Origin: UBA4416 sp040387475
Lineage (GTDB): Bacteria; Bacteroidota; Bacteroidia; B-17B0; Aurantibacillaceae
Direction of reading: 5' to 3'
Assembly (NCBI GenBank): GCA_040387475.1
Contig: JAZKDT010000046.1
Span: forward strand, 1 to 64,000
DNA: 64,000 nucleotides
The translations under genes were made by a program, and so were the position numbers. Positions 24,315 through 33,216 of the stretch are shown here, one piece after another. How positions within the stretch are numbered: the stretch's first letter is position 1; the number at the start of each line of letters is the position of its first letter. The notes beneath the pieces are model-generated. The model was given only the letters and a program-made list of their open reading frames with translations. It was not told the origin of the DNA and ran no database searches.

Positions 24315-24905
24315 ATGAGACTACGGGATGCAAATAAAGAAAAACTGGTTAAGCAAAAAGCCATTGAACTAATGCTAACAGAAGGCATAACGGGTTTTAG
24401 CATGCAAAAACTGGCAAAAATCTGTGGTATTTCTGTAGCCACTTTATATATATATTATGCTAATAAAGAGGATCTCATTATCAAAATTGGAATTGAAGAG
24501 GGTAAACGTATGCATGCGGCAATGACCGTTGGCTTTTCACCAGACATGCCCTTTGCAGATGGGCTAAAAAAGCAATGGGAAAACCGTGCCGCATATGCCT
24601 TAAAGAATAAAGAAACGTCCGCTTTTTTTGAAAACATTAAACATACCGCTTATGCAGATGTTATAGTTACAGAAATTACCGAAGCCTATAGACCTATTAT
24701 GAAGCAGTTTACGCAAAACGCTATTGCCAGAAAAGAATTACGCTTTATTTCGTTCGAGTCATATTGGAGTGTAGCCTATGGTCCTTTATACACATTGTTA
24801 AAGTTTGAGCAGGATGGAAAAAGCGTGGGCAATCGCCCTTTTAAATTTTCAAAAAAAGTAATGTACGAATCATTAGAACTTGTATTAAAAGCTTTAACAC
24901 CCTAA
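24315..24905 (+). CDS. TetR-family transcriptional repressor
   Basis: A 196-residue repressor. N-terminal helix-turn-helix: KQKAIELMLTEGITGFSMQKLAKICGISVATLYIYYANKEDLI; the C-terminal ligand domain is variable, as is usual. I start at MRLRDANKEK, because the ATG at 24285 lies inside a perfect operator palindrome and the extra ten residues do not resemble the family. It is followed within 10 bases by a small gene and then an MFS transporter, a classic drug-responsive efflux operon under autorepression. The inducer is unknown. Confidence 0.92.
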   Translation: MRLRDANKEKLVKQKAIELMLTEGITGFSMQKLAKICGISVATLYIYYANKEDLIIKIGIEEGKRMHAAMTVGFSPDMPFADGLKKQWENRAAYALKNKETSAFFENIKHTAYADVIVTEITEAYRPIMKQFTQNAIARKELRFISFESYWSVAYGPLYTLLKFEQDGKSVGNRPFKFSKKVMYESLELVLKALTP

Positions 24906-24915
24906 TACTCTTGTC

Positions 24916-25131
24916 ATGCATATACTCATATTTAAAACAAACATAGAAACAGATGCTGCCCAATATGATTTGGGTTCGTTGTTGCAAACTTGTTCTTCAA
25001 TTGTTAACTGGAGTTTAGATAAAGAAGACATCGATAAGGTTTTACGAATTGAATCGAATACCAATAATGCAAATGAAATCATTTCAACCCTTAACAAAGC
25101 AGGTTTTATCTGCGAAGAATTACCTGATTAA
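24916..25131 (+). CDS. Small ferredoxin-fold-like protein of unknown function
   Basis: A 71-residue protein. MHILIFKTNIET, then a helix, VNWSLDKEDIDKVLRIES and a second helix (ANEIISTLNKAGFICEEL) suggest a beta-alpha-beta-beta-alpha fold like heavy-metal-associated domains, but the metal-binding CxxC is absent. It sits between the TetR and MFS genes, with 10-base and 9-base spacers, so it is made with them. A role in ligand sensing or transporter control is possible but unsupported. Confidence 0.75.
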   Translation: MHILIFKTNIETDAAQYDLGSLLQTCSSIVNWSLDKEDIDKVLRIESNTNNANEIISTLNKAGFICEELPD

Positions 25132-25140
25132 AAAATACTT

Positions 25141-26403
25141 ATGGAAAACAAAGCTACAATAGATCCGCCAAAATTTACCGGTTATCAAAAACTGGTTATT
25201 ACTTTATTAGCCCTCACACAATTCACTGTTGTGCTGGATTTTATGGTTATGTCGCCACTGGGCGATATTTTAATGAAATCCATGGACATGACCACTACCC
25301 AATTTGGATTTGCTGTATTAAGTTACGGCTTAAGTGCTGGCATTTCTGGTCTTTTAACCGCTGGTTTTGCAGATAGGTTCGATCGCAAGAAACTACTTTT
25401 ATTCTTTTACATCGGCTTTATTCTGGGAACGTTGTTTTGTGGTTTAGCGAATACCTATCCATTATTAATTGCAGCACGAATTGTAACCGGAATTTTCGGA
25501 GGTGTTATTGGTTCCATTTCGATGGCTATCGTGGCTGATTTATTCACACTACAGCAAAGAGGCAGGGTAATGGGTTTTATGCAAATGGGCTTTGGCGCAA
25601 GCCAGGTATTGGGTATTCCTATCAGTTTATTTATAGCGAATGAATGGGGATGGCAATCTCCCTTTTTAATGATCGTTGGCCTGGCTATTTTAATATGGCT
25701 GGTAATCATTGTCAAACTACAGCCCATAACAAAACACCTGGAAGTACAAACCGATCGTAATGCATTAAAACATTTATGGCGAACGATTGCGAAGCGTGAT
25801 TACCGTATTGGATTTCTGGCCACTGCCCTGCTCTCTCTGGGAGGTTTTATGATGATGCCCTGGGGAAGTGCTTTTGCCATTAATAATTTGGGGGTAACTG
25901 TTCGGCAATTACCTATTTTATTTATGGTTGCCGGGATAAGCACGTTAATCATCATGCCTATTATTGGTAAGCTGAGTGACAAAATGGATAAATTTAAATT
26001 ATTTGCATTTGCCTCTTTGTGGTTAATCGTGGTTGTATTGATATATACGAACTTAACCGTTGTTCCTTTTTGGGTAGTAATGGTTGTAAATATCTGTATG
26101 ATGATGGGAATTATGAGCCGTATGGTGCCGTCTATGGCTCTGGCGTCTTCTTTACCTGCCATGCAGGACCGTGGTGCTTTTATGAGCATCAATTCATCGT
26201 TACAACAAATGGCAGGCGGTTTAGCGGCTGGCTTAAGTGGAATGATTGTGGTTCAGAAAACCAAATTTAGTCCGTTGGAACATTATGATACTTTAGGCAT
26301 TGTAGTTACAAGCATCACATTAATCTGTATTTACATGATTTACCGGGTAAGTAAAGTGGTGAAAGCAAGAGCTGCTGCAGAAACTCCGAAGCCGGTTTTA
26401 TAA
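25141..26403 (+). CDS. MFS transporter (drug/solute efflux)
   Basis: A 420-residue major facilitator with twelve predicted helices. The loop motif GFADRFDRKKLLL between helices 2 and 3 is motif A, and LDFMVMSPLGDILM in helix 1 fits the DHA1/AraJ-type group, with proton antiport expected. It is the third gene of the TetR operon and so probably exports the compound sensed by TetR, or a relative of it. Its last six bases overlap the convergent potassium-channel gene. The substrate cannot be read from the sequence. Confidence 0.9.
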   Translation: MENKATIDPPKFTGYQKLVITLLALTQFTVVLDFMVMSPLGDILMKSMDMTTTQFGFAVLSYGLSAGISGLLTAGFADRFDRKKLLLFFYIGFILGTLFCGLANTYPLLIAARIVTGIFGGVIGSISMAIVADLFTLQQRGRVMGFMQMGFGASQVLGIPISLFIANEWGWQSPFLMIVGLAILIWLVIIVKLQPITKHLEVQTDRNALKHLWRTIAKRDYRIGFLATALLSLGGFMMMPWGSAFAINNLGVTVRQLPILFMVAGISTLIIMPIIGKLSDKMDKFKLFAFASLWLIVVVLIYTNLTVVPFWVVMVVNICMMMGIMSRMVPSMALASSLPAMQDRGAFMSINSSLQQMAGGLAAGLSGMIVVQKTKFSPLEHYDTLGIVVTSITLICIYMIYRVSKVVKARAAAETPKPVL

Positions 26404-27339
26404 TTTTTCGTAGGAATGAATGTCTTTTAAATTAATAGAAATACTTCCTGAGCGGTCAGGCTTCTGTTTCATGGGCGTAAACTTTGCATTCCAGGCAATT
26501 TCTTTGGGCTTATATGACATACGGGAATAAACGGTTTGAAAATAGGTGTCGGTTATAGATTTGATTAAGATCACAAATTCAGCATCTCTGTCTTGCAGGT
26601 CCTTTTCAGTTATACCAAACATTGGACTTTTGTCATCGATAGGATGAACAATGGTCCAGGTGAATGGTAAAAAATTAATTTGATTTCGCTCCAGTTCCAA
26701 AAAATGAAAATCCCTGCGGTTTGTTTCGGGATCGTTGATGGCTAATGCCAGCTTACATTCTGTTTCAATTAACTCATTTTGTTTTTTATTAGCGATCCTG
26801 AACATAAAACCAGTATTGTCTCCATAAGGAGCTATTACCGCCTCATTACTATATTGAATGTCTGCTTTAGGCTTCGAAAAGCGACCATATAATAAACCGG
26901 TTACCAATGCAAAACCCATTAATCCTAACATAGATTCGATGGCTGCTACGGAGCTAACAAAAGGGCTGTTCGGAAAAATATGCCCGTAGCCCACCGTGGT
27001 TAGAGTTTGCGCACTGAAAAAAAATAATTGGTAAAATTTCTCAGAACCTGTTCCCACACCCATTCCTCCAAATTTCTCGGCGCCGATAGAAAAATAAACC
27101 AAAGCAAATAACGTATTAACAGCCACATAACTTATAAATACCAGCGTAATAAATTGCATCCATGAAATACTTAACAACCAATGATAGATATCAAAACCCA
27201 GGTGTTTATCGGACACTTTACGTTTAATATTTACGGTACCATCCTGATTTAAAAACCTGACTGATTCATTATAATTTTTGTTTCCAAAACCCAGTTCAGC
27301 GTTTAACTTTTTTTTAGTGTTAGATGTCTCTTTAATCAT
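26398..27339 (-). CDS. Inward-rectifier potassium channel (KirBac type)
   Basis: A 313-residue prokaryotic Kir channel. A cytoplasmic N-terminus includes the slide-helix region, followed by two membrane helices with the pore loop FFSAQTLTTVGYGHIFP, whose TVGYG is the potassium selectivity filter. After LMGFALVTGLLYGRFSKP comes the beta-sandwich cytoplasmic domain (FRIANKKQNELIETE, PFTWTIVHPIDDKSPMFG). It works as a tetramer in the inner membrane. The start is only eleven bases from the divergent SCO gene, so their promoters overlap the coding regions. It overlaps the end of the MFS gene by six bases. Confidence 0.95.
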   Translation of the reverse strand: MIKETSNTKKKLNAELGFGNKNYNESVRFLNQDGTVNIKRKVSDKHLGFDIYHWLLSISWMQFITLVFISYVAVNTLFALVYFSIGAEKFGGMGVGTGSEKFYQLFFFSAQTLTTVGYGHIFPNSPFVSSVAAIESMLGLMGFALVTGLLYGRFSKPKADIQYSNEAVIAPYGDNTGFMFRIANKKQNELIETECKLALAINDPETNRRDFHFLELERNQINFLPFTWTIVHPIDDKSPMFGITEKDLQDRDAEFVILIKSITDTYFQTVYSRMSYKPKEIAWNAKFTPMKQKPDRSGSISINLKDIHSYEKL

Positions 27340-27346
27340 ACCTTTG
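27339..27346 (+). promoter_or_regulatory. SCO gene -7 promoter box
   Basis: TACCTTTG fits TAnnTTTG and ends four bases before the ATG at 27351. It overlaps the first codon of the opposing channel gene. If used, the mRNA would be leaderless or nearly so. Confidence 0.45.
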
Positions 27347-27350
27347 TAAA

Positions 27351-28016
27351 ATGAACACTAAAGGTAATTATTATTGGCTATTATTAATTATTCCACTGGT
27401 TTTTGTTGGTTGGTATTTCTTTAATAAAAGTGAGCATAAACCTATGCGTACTTTACCTTATTTCGGAGAAAAAAATACGGTTAAACAAGGAGACACCATG
27501 TTTCATACGGTTAAACCTTTTATGTTTACAGATCAGTATAATGAAAAAGTGACAGAGCAAACCGTTAGTGATAAAATTTATGTGACTGATTTTTTCTTTA
27601 CTACATGCCAGTCTATTTGCCCTATTATGAGTACGCAGCTGGAAAGAGTTTATAAGCAGTTTGCAGGCAACAGCGATGTTTTGATTCTTTCACACACTGT
27701 TGCTCCGGAAGAAGACTCGGTAAATGTACTGATGGATTATGCCAAATTACATGGCGTGAAAAATAAAAAATGGTTATTTTTAACTGGTGATAAAAAACAT
27801 TTGTATGAAATGGCGAGGCAAAGTTATTTATTGAACATGGACGAAGGTAATGGAGACGCAGATGATTTTATTCACACGCAAAATTTTGCCTTAGTTGATA
27901 AGGAAAAACATTTACGCGGTTTTTACGATGGCACAGATAGCCTGGAAGTATCACGCCTGATCACAGATATTAAATTGTTATTGGAGGAATACGCTTATAA
28001 TGAAAAACACCGTTAA
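27351..28016 (+). CDS. SCO1/SenC family copper chaperone-like protein
   Basis: A 221-residue, membrane-anchored thioredoxin-fold protein. An N-terminal helix (about 6-24) places the domain in the periplasm. The copper motif is FTTCQSICPIM (CxxxCP), with a conserved His in DDFIHTQNFALVD. SCO proteins deliver copper to cytochrome oxidase CuA or act as thiol reductases. The next gene, a TlpA-like thioredoxin, overlaps its end by 17 bases, so the pair probably acts together in oxidase maturation or periplasmic redox. No oxidase gene is in this window. Confidence 0.92.
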   Translation: MNTKGNYYWLLLIIPLVFVGWYFFNKSEHKPMRTLPYFGEKNTVKQGDTMFHTVKPFMFTDQYNEKVTEQTVSDKIYVTDFFFTTCQSICPIMSTQLERVYKQFAGNSDVLILSHTVAPEEDSVNVLMDYAKLHGVKNKKWLFLTGDKKHLYEMARQSYLLNMDEGNGDADDFIHTQNFALVDKEKHLRGFYDGTDSLEVSRLITDIKLLLEEYAYNEKHR

Positions 28017-28482
28017 ATTATTTCTTTTTTTATCATTGTTCGCGTTCATGCGCATGAATGCTCAAAAACCTTCGGTATATAAGATCAATGATCTTTTAAA
28101 GCGGATTCACAATAACAGTGATACAACTTACGTAGTTAATTTTTGGGCTACCTGGTGTAAGCCTTGTGTCGCGGAATTACCCGACTTCGAAAAATTTCAT
28201 TCAGATTATAAATCCAAAAACGTTAAAGTGATTTTGGTGAGTATGGATTTTGTAGAGGAATTAGACAAACGATTAAAGGAATTCTTAGAAAAAAATAAAT
28301 ATACCTGTGAGGTTGTTTTATTAGATGAAATTAACGGAAACGACTTTATCAATAAAATTTCAGAAACCTGGAGCGGTGCTATTCCGGCAACGCTGATCAC
28401 CGGAAAAAAAAGATCAAAAGACCATTTTCAGGAAGGCAAAATGACTTATGAAGCCCTAACGAAAGCGGTCGTAGAAAAATAA
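28000..28482 (+). CDS. TlpA/ResA-like thiol-disulfide protein
   Basis: A 160-residue exported thioredoxin. A signal peptide (KLFLFLSLFAFMRMNA, cut near AQ at 22) is followed by a thioredoxin fold with active site FWATWCKPCVAELPDF. The cis-Pro is in SGAIPATLIT. The spacing is like ResA/TlpA proteins that keep cysteines of cytochromes or CuA sites reduced. It overlaps the SCO gene by 17 bases, so its translation is coupled to it. Expected location: periplasm. Confidence 0.9.
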   Translation: MKNTVKLFLFLSLFAFMRMNAQKPSVYKINDLLKRIHNNSDTTYVVNFWATWCKPCVAELPDFEKFHSDYKSKNVKVILVSMDFVEELDKRLKEFLEKNKYTCEVVLLDEINGNDFINKISETWSGAIPATLITGKKRSKDHFQEGKMTYEALTKAVVEK

Positions 28483-28485
28483 ACC

Positions 28486-30558
28486 CTAATAGCTGATCTT
28501 AATTATTTTCTGCGTAAATGTTTGTTTCTCCGTTCTCAATTTTATAAAATAGATTCCCTCTACAAATTCAGATATATCAATGGACTCCATAGAAGATGGG
28601 TTTGCTTTAGATTTTAATCGTTGTCCATGAAGATTCATAATTTCAATTTCCAGGATCTCATCTTTTGATGCAATTGACAGCTGACCCATTGTTGGATTAG
28701 GATAAATTGAAAACACTTGTTCTTGTTTGGTGTTGATTCCGGTAACTACATTTTGGAAAAAGAAATTCCAACAGTCTTCGAACAACCCATTACGCCGGGC
28801 AACATCATAAACACTTTCCAGAGGAAAACCCAGATAAATCAGTTTTCCGTTTACAGTTCCCGAAGGAAACATTCCGGAAAAATAAATTCCGGAAGTGCTA
28901 ACAGCATTGTTACTATACTTTAACGTAGAAACACCGCCGTTCACCGGGGCAATTACATCGGGGTAATCGACGTTATAAGTGCTATGCGTTCCATTGTCAA
29001 AATAAATTGTATCTGCTAAATTAAAAATACTGGCAGCACTCTCATTAACACTTTTATACCAGGTAGATGCTTGGCTGCCGGGCGCATCTGCAACATATAT
29101 CGCCTTCAAATAATTGGCCATAAAAGCCTTGTCTGCTGTTGTACCGCTATTATCTAAATCCCAGGCTAGCTCTGAACCACTTACCAATAATTTACCTCCT
29201 TGTTTTAAATAATTGCTAACTAGCGTTTGTTCAGCCAAATTAAAGGTTTCATTGATGGTACTTTCTTTTCCGAGGATCCAATCCAGACTTTTATAAGCAG
29301 TCAGATTTACCAGTGCATCCTGGATAGCTTCATTAGTTGCTGAAGAAAAATAGTGAGTTCCGGCATACAACGACGAACCATGCTGCCGGATAAAATCAAA
29401 TGTATTCCCCGTCACCGGCCTGTCAAAGCCATTTACAATTAACATACTATCCTGGTAATTACAAGGTACGGCAGCCAATAGTTCGCTTGTTGCAGAGGTT
29501 ACAGAATAGGTTGCATTATAAGCTGCAATTTTTATGTAGTATAATTGCCCTGCCGTTAAACCGGTTAATATTAAATTACTTTTGATCAACGTGGAAGGTG
29601 TGCTAAATGTAGTTCCGTTTGTACTCGTGTAAATTTTATAATGCGTTGCATTTCCATCATTCTTTACTTTTACTTCCACCGTATTATTTGCTTTGTTGAC
29701 TACCGCAAATGATTTTGGAGTTGATAAAGATGTGATAGGATTGCCATATGGATATTCAGGCGGGTTAATTATACCTTCATCGCTTAGCAGCGGATGGAGT
29801 GTGGATGACTGCAAAATAGCCTTTACAGTGGTAGGATTGCCGTTGTAAATCACATTGTTTTGAATGAAGCGCATTCCGTGACTGTAGTCCATGTATGTAT
29901 CGGCATGCACGCTGCTCATGGGTTGAATAGGATTGCCAATGCTGGTGTGCCAACCATAAATGATAACTTTATTAGATGTAGTATAAATAAGGTCAGAGAT
30001 CACTACGTCTTTTTTATCACCGCCAATTAAAGCACCTAAAGGAAAGGCAGTTAATGAGCTACTACGTTGAGAATACACCATACCACTGTGTTGCGCAAAT
30101 GCCTGAACGGTTGTCATGGTGCCACTTGCCGGAATTGTTAACGGCGGCAACTTTAGAGCAGCCTGAGCGTATATGTCATTTACCATTTTTCGGGTGGGAA
30201 GTGTGCAACCGATCGAATCGGCTATTTTTGTAGCAATGATAGGCGACATAGGACATAAAAAATAATTGGTATCGCAACCAATTGCCAAATAATCAGGAAT
30301 AACGTAATAAGTTATACTTTGTGTTATGCCCCCTATAACTGCTGTAGAAGTCACTGCAGATAGATTCCGAAAAAAATCGGGAACATTTCCATTCACTATT
30401 TCCTGCATAATTAAATTCTCACGCGCTGTAAACGATAAAGGCGTAATGGCTGAAACAAACTGGCTGCCATTAAGCGCAGTTAACTGTCGTGGTGGTACAT
30501 TTAATATCTGACAGGTTAAACCGAGTGACGCGAACAGTAAAAAGACAACTATTTTCAT
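28486..30558 (-). CDS. Secreted FN3-containing protein with T9SS type A signal
   Basis: A 690-residue exported protein. An N-terminal hydrophobic signal (KIVVFLLFASLGLTC) leads to an unknown region (20-270) with GWHTSIGNPIQPM and DTYMDYSHGMRFIQ, rich in His and Asp. A fibronectin III domain (about 275-365) follows, then a region like that near the C-terminus of xanthan-lyase-type Bacteroidota proteins (GFDRPVTGN, GGKLLVSGSELAWDLD). The last 80 residues are a type A sorting domain: YPNPTMGQLSI, GQRLKS, GIYFIKLRTEKQTFTQKIIK. It should go through T9SS to the surface. The enzyme activity of the N-terminal region is unknown. Confidence 0.82.
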   Translation of the reverse strand: MKIVVFLLFASLGLTCQILNVPPRQLTALNGSQFVSAITPLSFTARENLIMQEIVNGNVPDFFRNLSAVTSTAVIGGITQSITYYVIPDYLAIGCDTNYFLCPMSPIIATKIADSIGCTLPTRKMVNDIYAQAALKLPPLTIPASGTMTTVQAFAQHSGMVYSQRSSSLTAFPLGALIGGDKKDVVISDLIYTTSNKVIIYGWHTSIGNPIQPMSSVHADTYMDYSHGMRFIQNNVIYNGNPTTVKAILQSSTLHPLLSDEGIINPPEYPYGNPITSLSTPKSFAVVNKANNTVEVKVKNDGNATHYKIYTSTNGTTFSTPSTLIKSNLILTGLTAGQLYYIKIAAYNATYSVTSATSELLAAVPCNYQDSMLIVNGFDRPVTGNTFDFIRQHGSSLYAGTHYFSSATNEAIQDALVNLTAYKSLDWILGKESTINETFNLAEQTLVSNYLKQGGKLLVSGSELAWDLDNSGTTADKAFMANYLKAIYVADAPGSQASTWYKSVNESAASIFNLADTIYFDNGTHSTYNVDYPDVIAPVNGGVSTLKYSNNAVSTSGIYFSGMFPSGTVNGKLIYLGFPLESVYDVARRNGLFEDCWNFFFQNVVTGINTKQEQVFSIYPNPTMGQLSIASKDEILEIEIMNLHGQRLKSKANPSSMESIDISEFVEGIYFIKLRTEKQTFTQKIIKISY

Positions 30559-30561
30559 GAA

Positions 30562-30569
30562 TAATTTTG
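30562..30569 (+). promoter_or_regulatory. SET gene -7 promoter box
   Basis: TAATTTTG matches TAnnTTTG, 21 bases before the ATG at 30591, in the 32-base gap between divergent genes. Confidence 0.45.
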
Positions 30570-30590
30570 TAGGAAATTGAAATTTAACAT

Positions 30591-31067
30591 ATGGTAATTA
30601 AAGATAATATTTTTTTCGTTAATCCAATGCAGATGTTATCTTTGCCGGCTATGGCATTAACAGTAAAAACATCACAACTACCCAATTCAGGTAAAGGTTT
30701 ATTCACTACAACCGCAATTAAAAAAGGAACCAAAATAATTGAATATTTAGGGGAAATTATTGACTGGAAAGAATATGAAAAACGCGTTGAACGGGATGAA
30801 GACGGCTATTTATTTTTTATAAACAAAAAAAATTGCATTGATGCCTGGAATACTCCTCAGCATAAGGCACGTTATGCAAATGATGCAGCTGGCCTAGGAA
30901 GAGTAAAAGGCCTCAACAATAATGCTAATTACGTAATAGAGGACAACAAATGCTTTATTGTGGCTAAAAAAGATATAGCTGCAGGCGATGAAATTTTTGT
31001 AAGCTATACCAAAGAATATTGGGATTGTGTAAGATATAATATCAGCATCGGCAGAGGAAGAAAATAA
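30591..31067 (+). CDS. SET-domain protein lysine methyltransferase
   Basis: A 158-residue single SET domain, the fold that transfers methyl from S-adenosylmethionine to protein lysine. Visible parts are SGKGLFTTTAIKKGTKIIEYLGEIID at the start, DAWNTPQHKARYANDAAG and NNNANYVIEDNKCFIVAKKD in the middle, and AGDEIFVSYTKEYW with the family Tyr at the end. It lacks the Cys-rich post-SET zinc site. Bacterial substrates are mostly unknown. A later Met (residue 15 or 21) could be the start. Its stop overlaps the sulfotransferase start in TAATG, so the two are coupled. Confidence 0.9.
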   Translation: MVIKDNIFFVNPMQMLSLPAMALTVKTSQLPNSGKGLFTTTAIKKGTKIIEYLGEIIDWKEYEKRVERDEDGYLFFINKKNCIDAWNTPQHKARYANDAAGLGRVKGLNNNANYVIEDNKCFIVAKKDIAAGDEIFVSYTKEYWDCVRYNISIGRGRK

Positions 31068-32176
31068 TGATTGCGATACATAATATATCGCTCAATTTTA
31101 TTCTTTCGACGGGAAGAACCGGAAGTACATTATTGAGCTCTATGTTAAACACGCATCCCGAAATCTTATCGGTTTCTGAAGAACCATTTGCCTACAACCT
31201 TTACCCAAAGTATAAGAACGTTACCAACTGGACCGATACAATTATCGATCAATTTTGCTATGACTTTTACTTATTCAGCGAAGGAAAACTAGAACCTCAA
31301 TTTGGAAAAAAGGAAAATATTATCGATCTTTTAAAAGAACATCGATCTATTTTAACCGGCGAAAATGCTATTAAACTTGCCTATTTTGCCTTTTTTCCCA
31401 ACAAAGATAAATCAAGGGTAAATGCCATTGTAGACAAGGAATTAAAGTTTCACCATTTTTTAAATGAAGTCTCCGGGTTTTATCCCCAATCCAAATTCAT
31501 TGTCCTATCCCGCGATCCACGGGATAATGTTTTAGTGAAAATAAAAAGAGCCATTAAAAAGAAAAAAAAACCAAGCACCCTCTTTTTAGCAAAAACATGG
31601 AACTACGAATATGCGATGCTTAATAAAAAATTAAGTCGCATAAACAAAGACAGGTATATGTTGGTTAAATACGAAGACCTGGTAAAAAAACCGGAAGAGG
31701 TATTAAAAAAAATTACCACTTTTCTAAATATTCCTTATAATGAAATCATGCTTACCTATGACGACAACATTAAAGAGGAAGTTAAACGTAGCGCATCTGA
31801 TATCGGACATACTGTAAAACAACATTTATCTCTTTTCCATGAAGGCCTAACACAAAAAGTAAATACAGAAAAAATAGGCCTCTGGAAAAAAGAATTGAGC
31901 GAACAGGAAAACAACCTCGTTTGGAGTATTTGTGAAGACACCGCCTTAACCAATGGATACATGGCAGATGGATGTAAAAAAATCTCCTGTTTTAAAATTG
32001 GAATGCTCGCCGATTATGCGAGATTTTACGTGGATAAAATTTTGGTGCCTACCCTGTATTACGCTATGCCCTTTCGGTTAAAATATTTTATTAAAAAAAT
32101 GAAGTATGGCAAAAATTTTAAAAACGGCAGCTGGGCTACGAAAGATTTTTATGCAACCACGTTACCAAAAAATTAA
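31067..32176 (+). CDS. PAPS-dependent sulfotransferase
   Basis: A 369-residue soluble sulfotransferase that moves sulfate from PAPS to an acceptor, probably a sugar or lipid. The 5'-phosphosulfate loop is STGRTGSTLLSSMLN near the N-terminus and the 3'-phosphate motif is FIVLSRDPRDNVLVK. The start overlaps the SET stop (TAATG). The C-terminus carries a basic segment (RLKYFIKKMKYGKNFKN) that may bind membrane. First of three sulfotransferase-type genes within 3.2 kb; its end overlaps the convergent second by four bases. Acceptor unknown. Confidence 0.88.
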   Translation: MIAIHNISLNFILSTGRTGSTLLSSMLNTHPEILSVSEEPFAYNLYPKYKNVTNWTDTIIDQFCYDFYLFSEGKLEPQFGKKENIIDLLKEHRSILTGENAIKLAYFAFFPNKDKSRVNAIVDKELKFHHFLNEVSGFYPQSKFIVLSRDPRDNVLVKIKRAIKKKKKPSTLFLAKTWNYEYAMLNKKLSRINKDRYMLVKYEDLVKKPEEVLKKITTFLNIPYNEIMLTYDDNIKEEVKRSASDIGHTVKQHLSLFHEGLTQKVNTEKIGLWKKELSEQENNLVWSICEDTALTNGYMADGCKKISCFKIGMLADYARFYVDKILVPTLYYAMPFRLKYFIKKMKYGKNFKNGSWATKDFYATTLPKN

Positions 32177-33186
32177 ACAGGCTTAGCCAACTTCAATTTG
32201 ATATCGAGGGGCAGTCGGTAGATGACTTTTTCTTTAAATAGGTTTAATTTCGCCAACCACCGTCCTTTATAAAATTTAAAAAGGTTTAAAGACGGCCTAT
32301 TTTTTATCACATCATAGTTTAATTTTTCTGCTATTCTACATATAAAAGAAACGACATCTATCTCTTGTTGGGTTAACCTACTTTTCCAAACTTGCAATCT
32401 ATCAGTGTTAACCGGTCGGCTTAACTTCTCATATTTTTCTTTGGCCTGTGGGTGGGAAGCTACCGGTTTGTTAATTGCATTTTTTAAATTGATTTCCTTA
32501 ACATCCGAATGAAAATTTAACATATTTTGATCGTACTTAAAGTTGAAAAAAGCTGCGAGCTTGTTTAAACAACTTTCAGGATCACTAACCAGGTCTTCAT
32601 ATTTCAAAATTAAAAACCTGTCTTTATATTTTTCAACTACTTTTATAGCTGCTTCATTATATAATGCCCAGCGCTGAGGATCCAGGTAAATATCGGCCGG
32701 ACGAGCCTTCGTTTTTTCTTTACGTGATAAATAATTTGCTCTTGGATCGCGCACCAGGTAAACAAATTTTGCATCCGGCAACGCATTAACTATATCATCA
32801 AGGAACAGTGTATTAATTGGATTTTTATCGAAGTTATGCGTTACCTCTTTAACCACGCCAGCGTATACAAACGACCGGTAAAAACATCTGTAAATCACAG
32901 CGAAATTTATCGCATTATGTTTTTTTATATGCTCTCTGAATAAATCCATACTCCAATCAAATCCACTCGAATGTTTGCGTCGCTTGAAAATTTGAACATA
33001 CCTTTCAACTTTTTCAAAATCACTTTCAACGAATGTTGTTTTATTTTTCCACGCGTTATAAAAAAAAACATAAAAATTAACCTCTGGTGTAGACTGAATG
33101 GAAGGATGAGCATTTAACATAGACATTAGCAAGGTTGTTCCCGACCTGCCAATACCTACTATAAAATTAAAACCGGATTCGTTCAT
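32173..33186 (-). CDS. PAPS-dependent sulfotransferase
   Basis: A 337-residue sulfotransferase. Phosphosulfate loop GIGRSGTTLLMSMLN, 3'-phosphate motif FVYLVRDPRANYLSRKEK. The middle HxxDKNPINTLF loop is usual in bacterial enzymes that act on glycans or proteins. It ends with a basic, possibly membrane-binding tail like its neighbours (LFKEKVIYRLPLDIKLKL). It is convergent with the previous gene (four-base overlap) and divergent from the third one, 30 bases away, so the three are paralogues rather than one operon. Confidence 0.88.
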   Translation of the reverse strand: MNESGFNFIVGIGRSGTTLLMSMLNAHPSIQSTPEVNFYVFFYNAWKNKTTFVESDFEKVERYVQIFKRRKHSSGFDWSMDLFREHIKKHNAINFAVIYRCFYRSFVYAGVVKEVTHNFDKNPINTLFLDDIVNALPDAKFVYLVRDPRANYLSRKEKTKARPADIYLDPQRWALYNEAAIKVVEKYKDRFLILKYEDLVSDPESCLNKLAAFFNFKYDQNMLNFHSDVKEINLKNAINKPVASHPQAKEKYEKLSRPVNTDRLQVWKSRLTQQEIDVVSFICRIAEKLNYDVIKNRPSLNLFKFYKGRWLAKLNLFKEKVIYRLPLDIKLKLAKPV

Positions 33187-33216
33187 TAATCTATTTTTTA
33201 CTAAATTTATAATATT

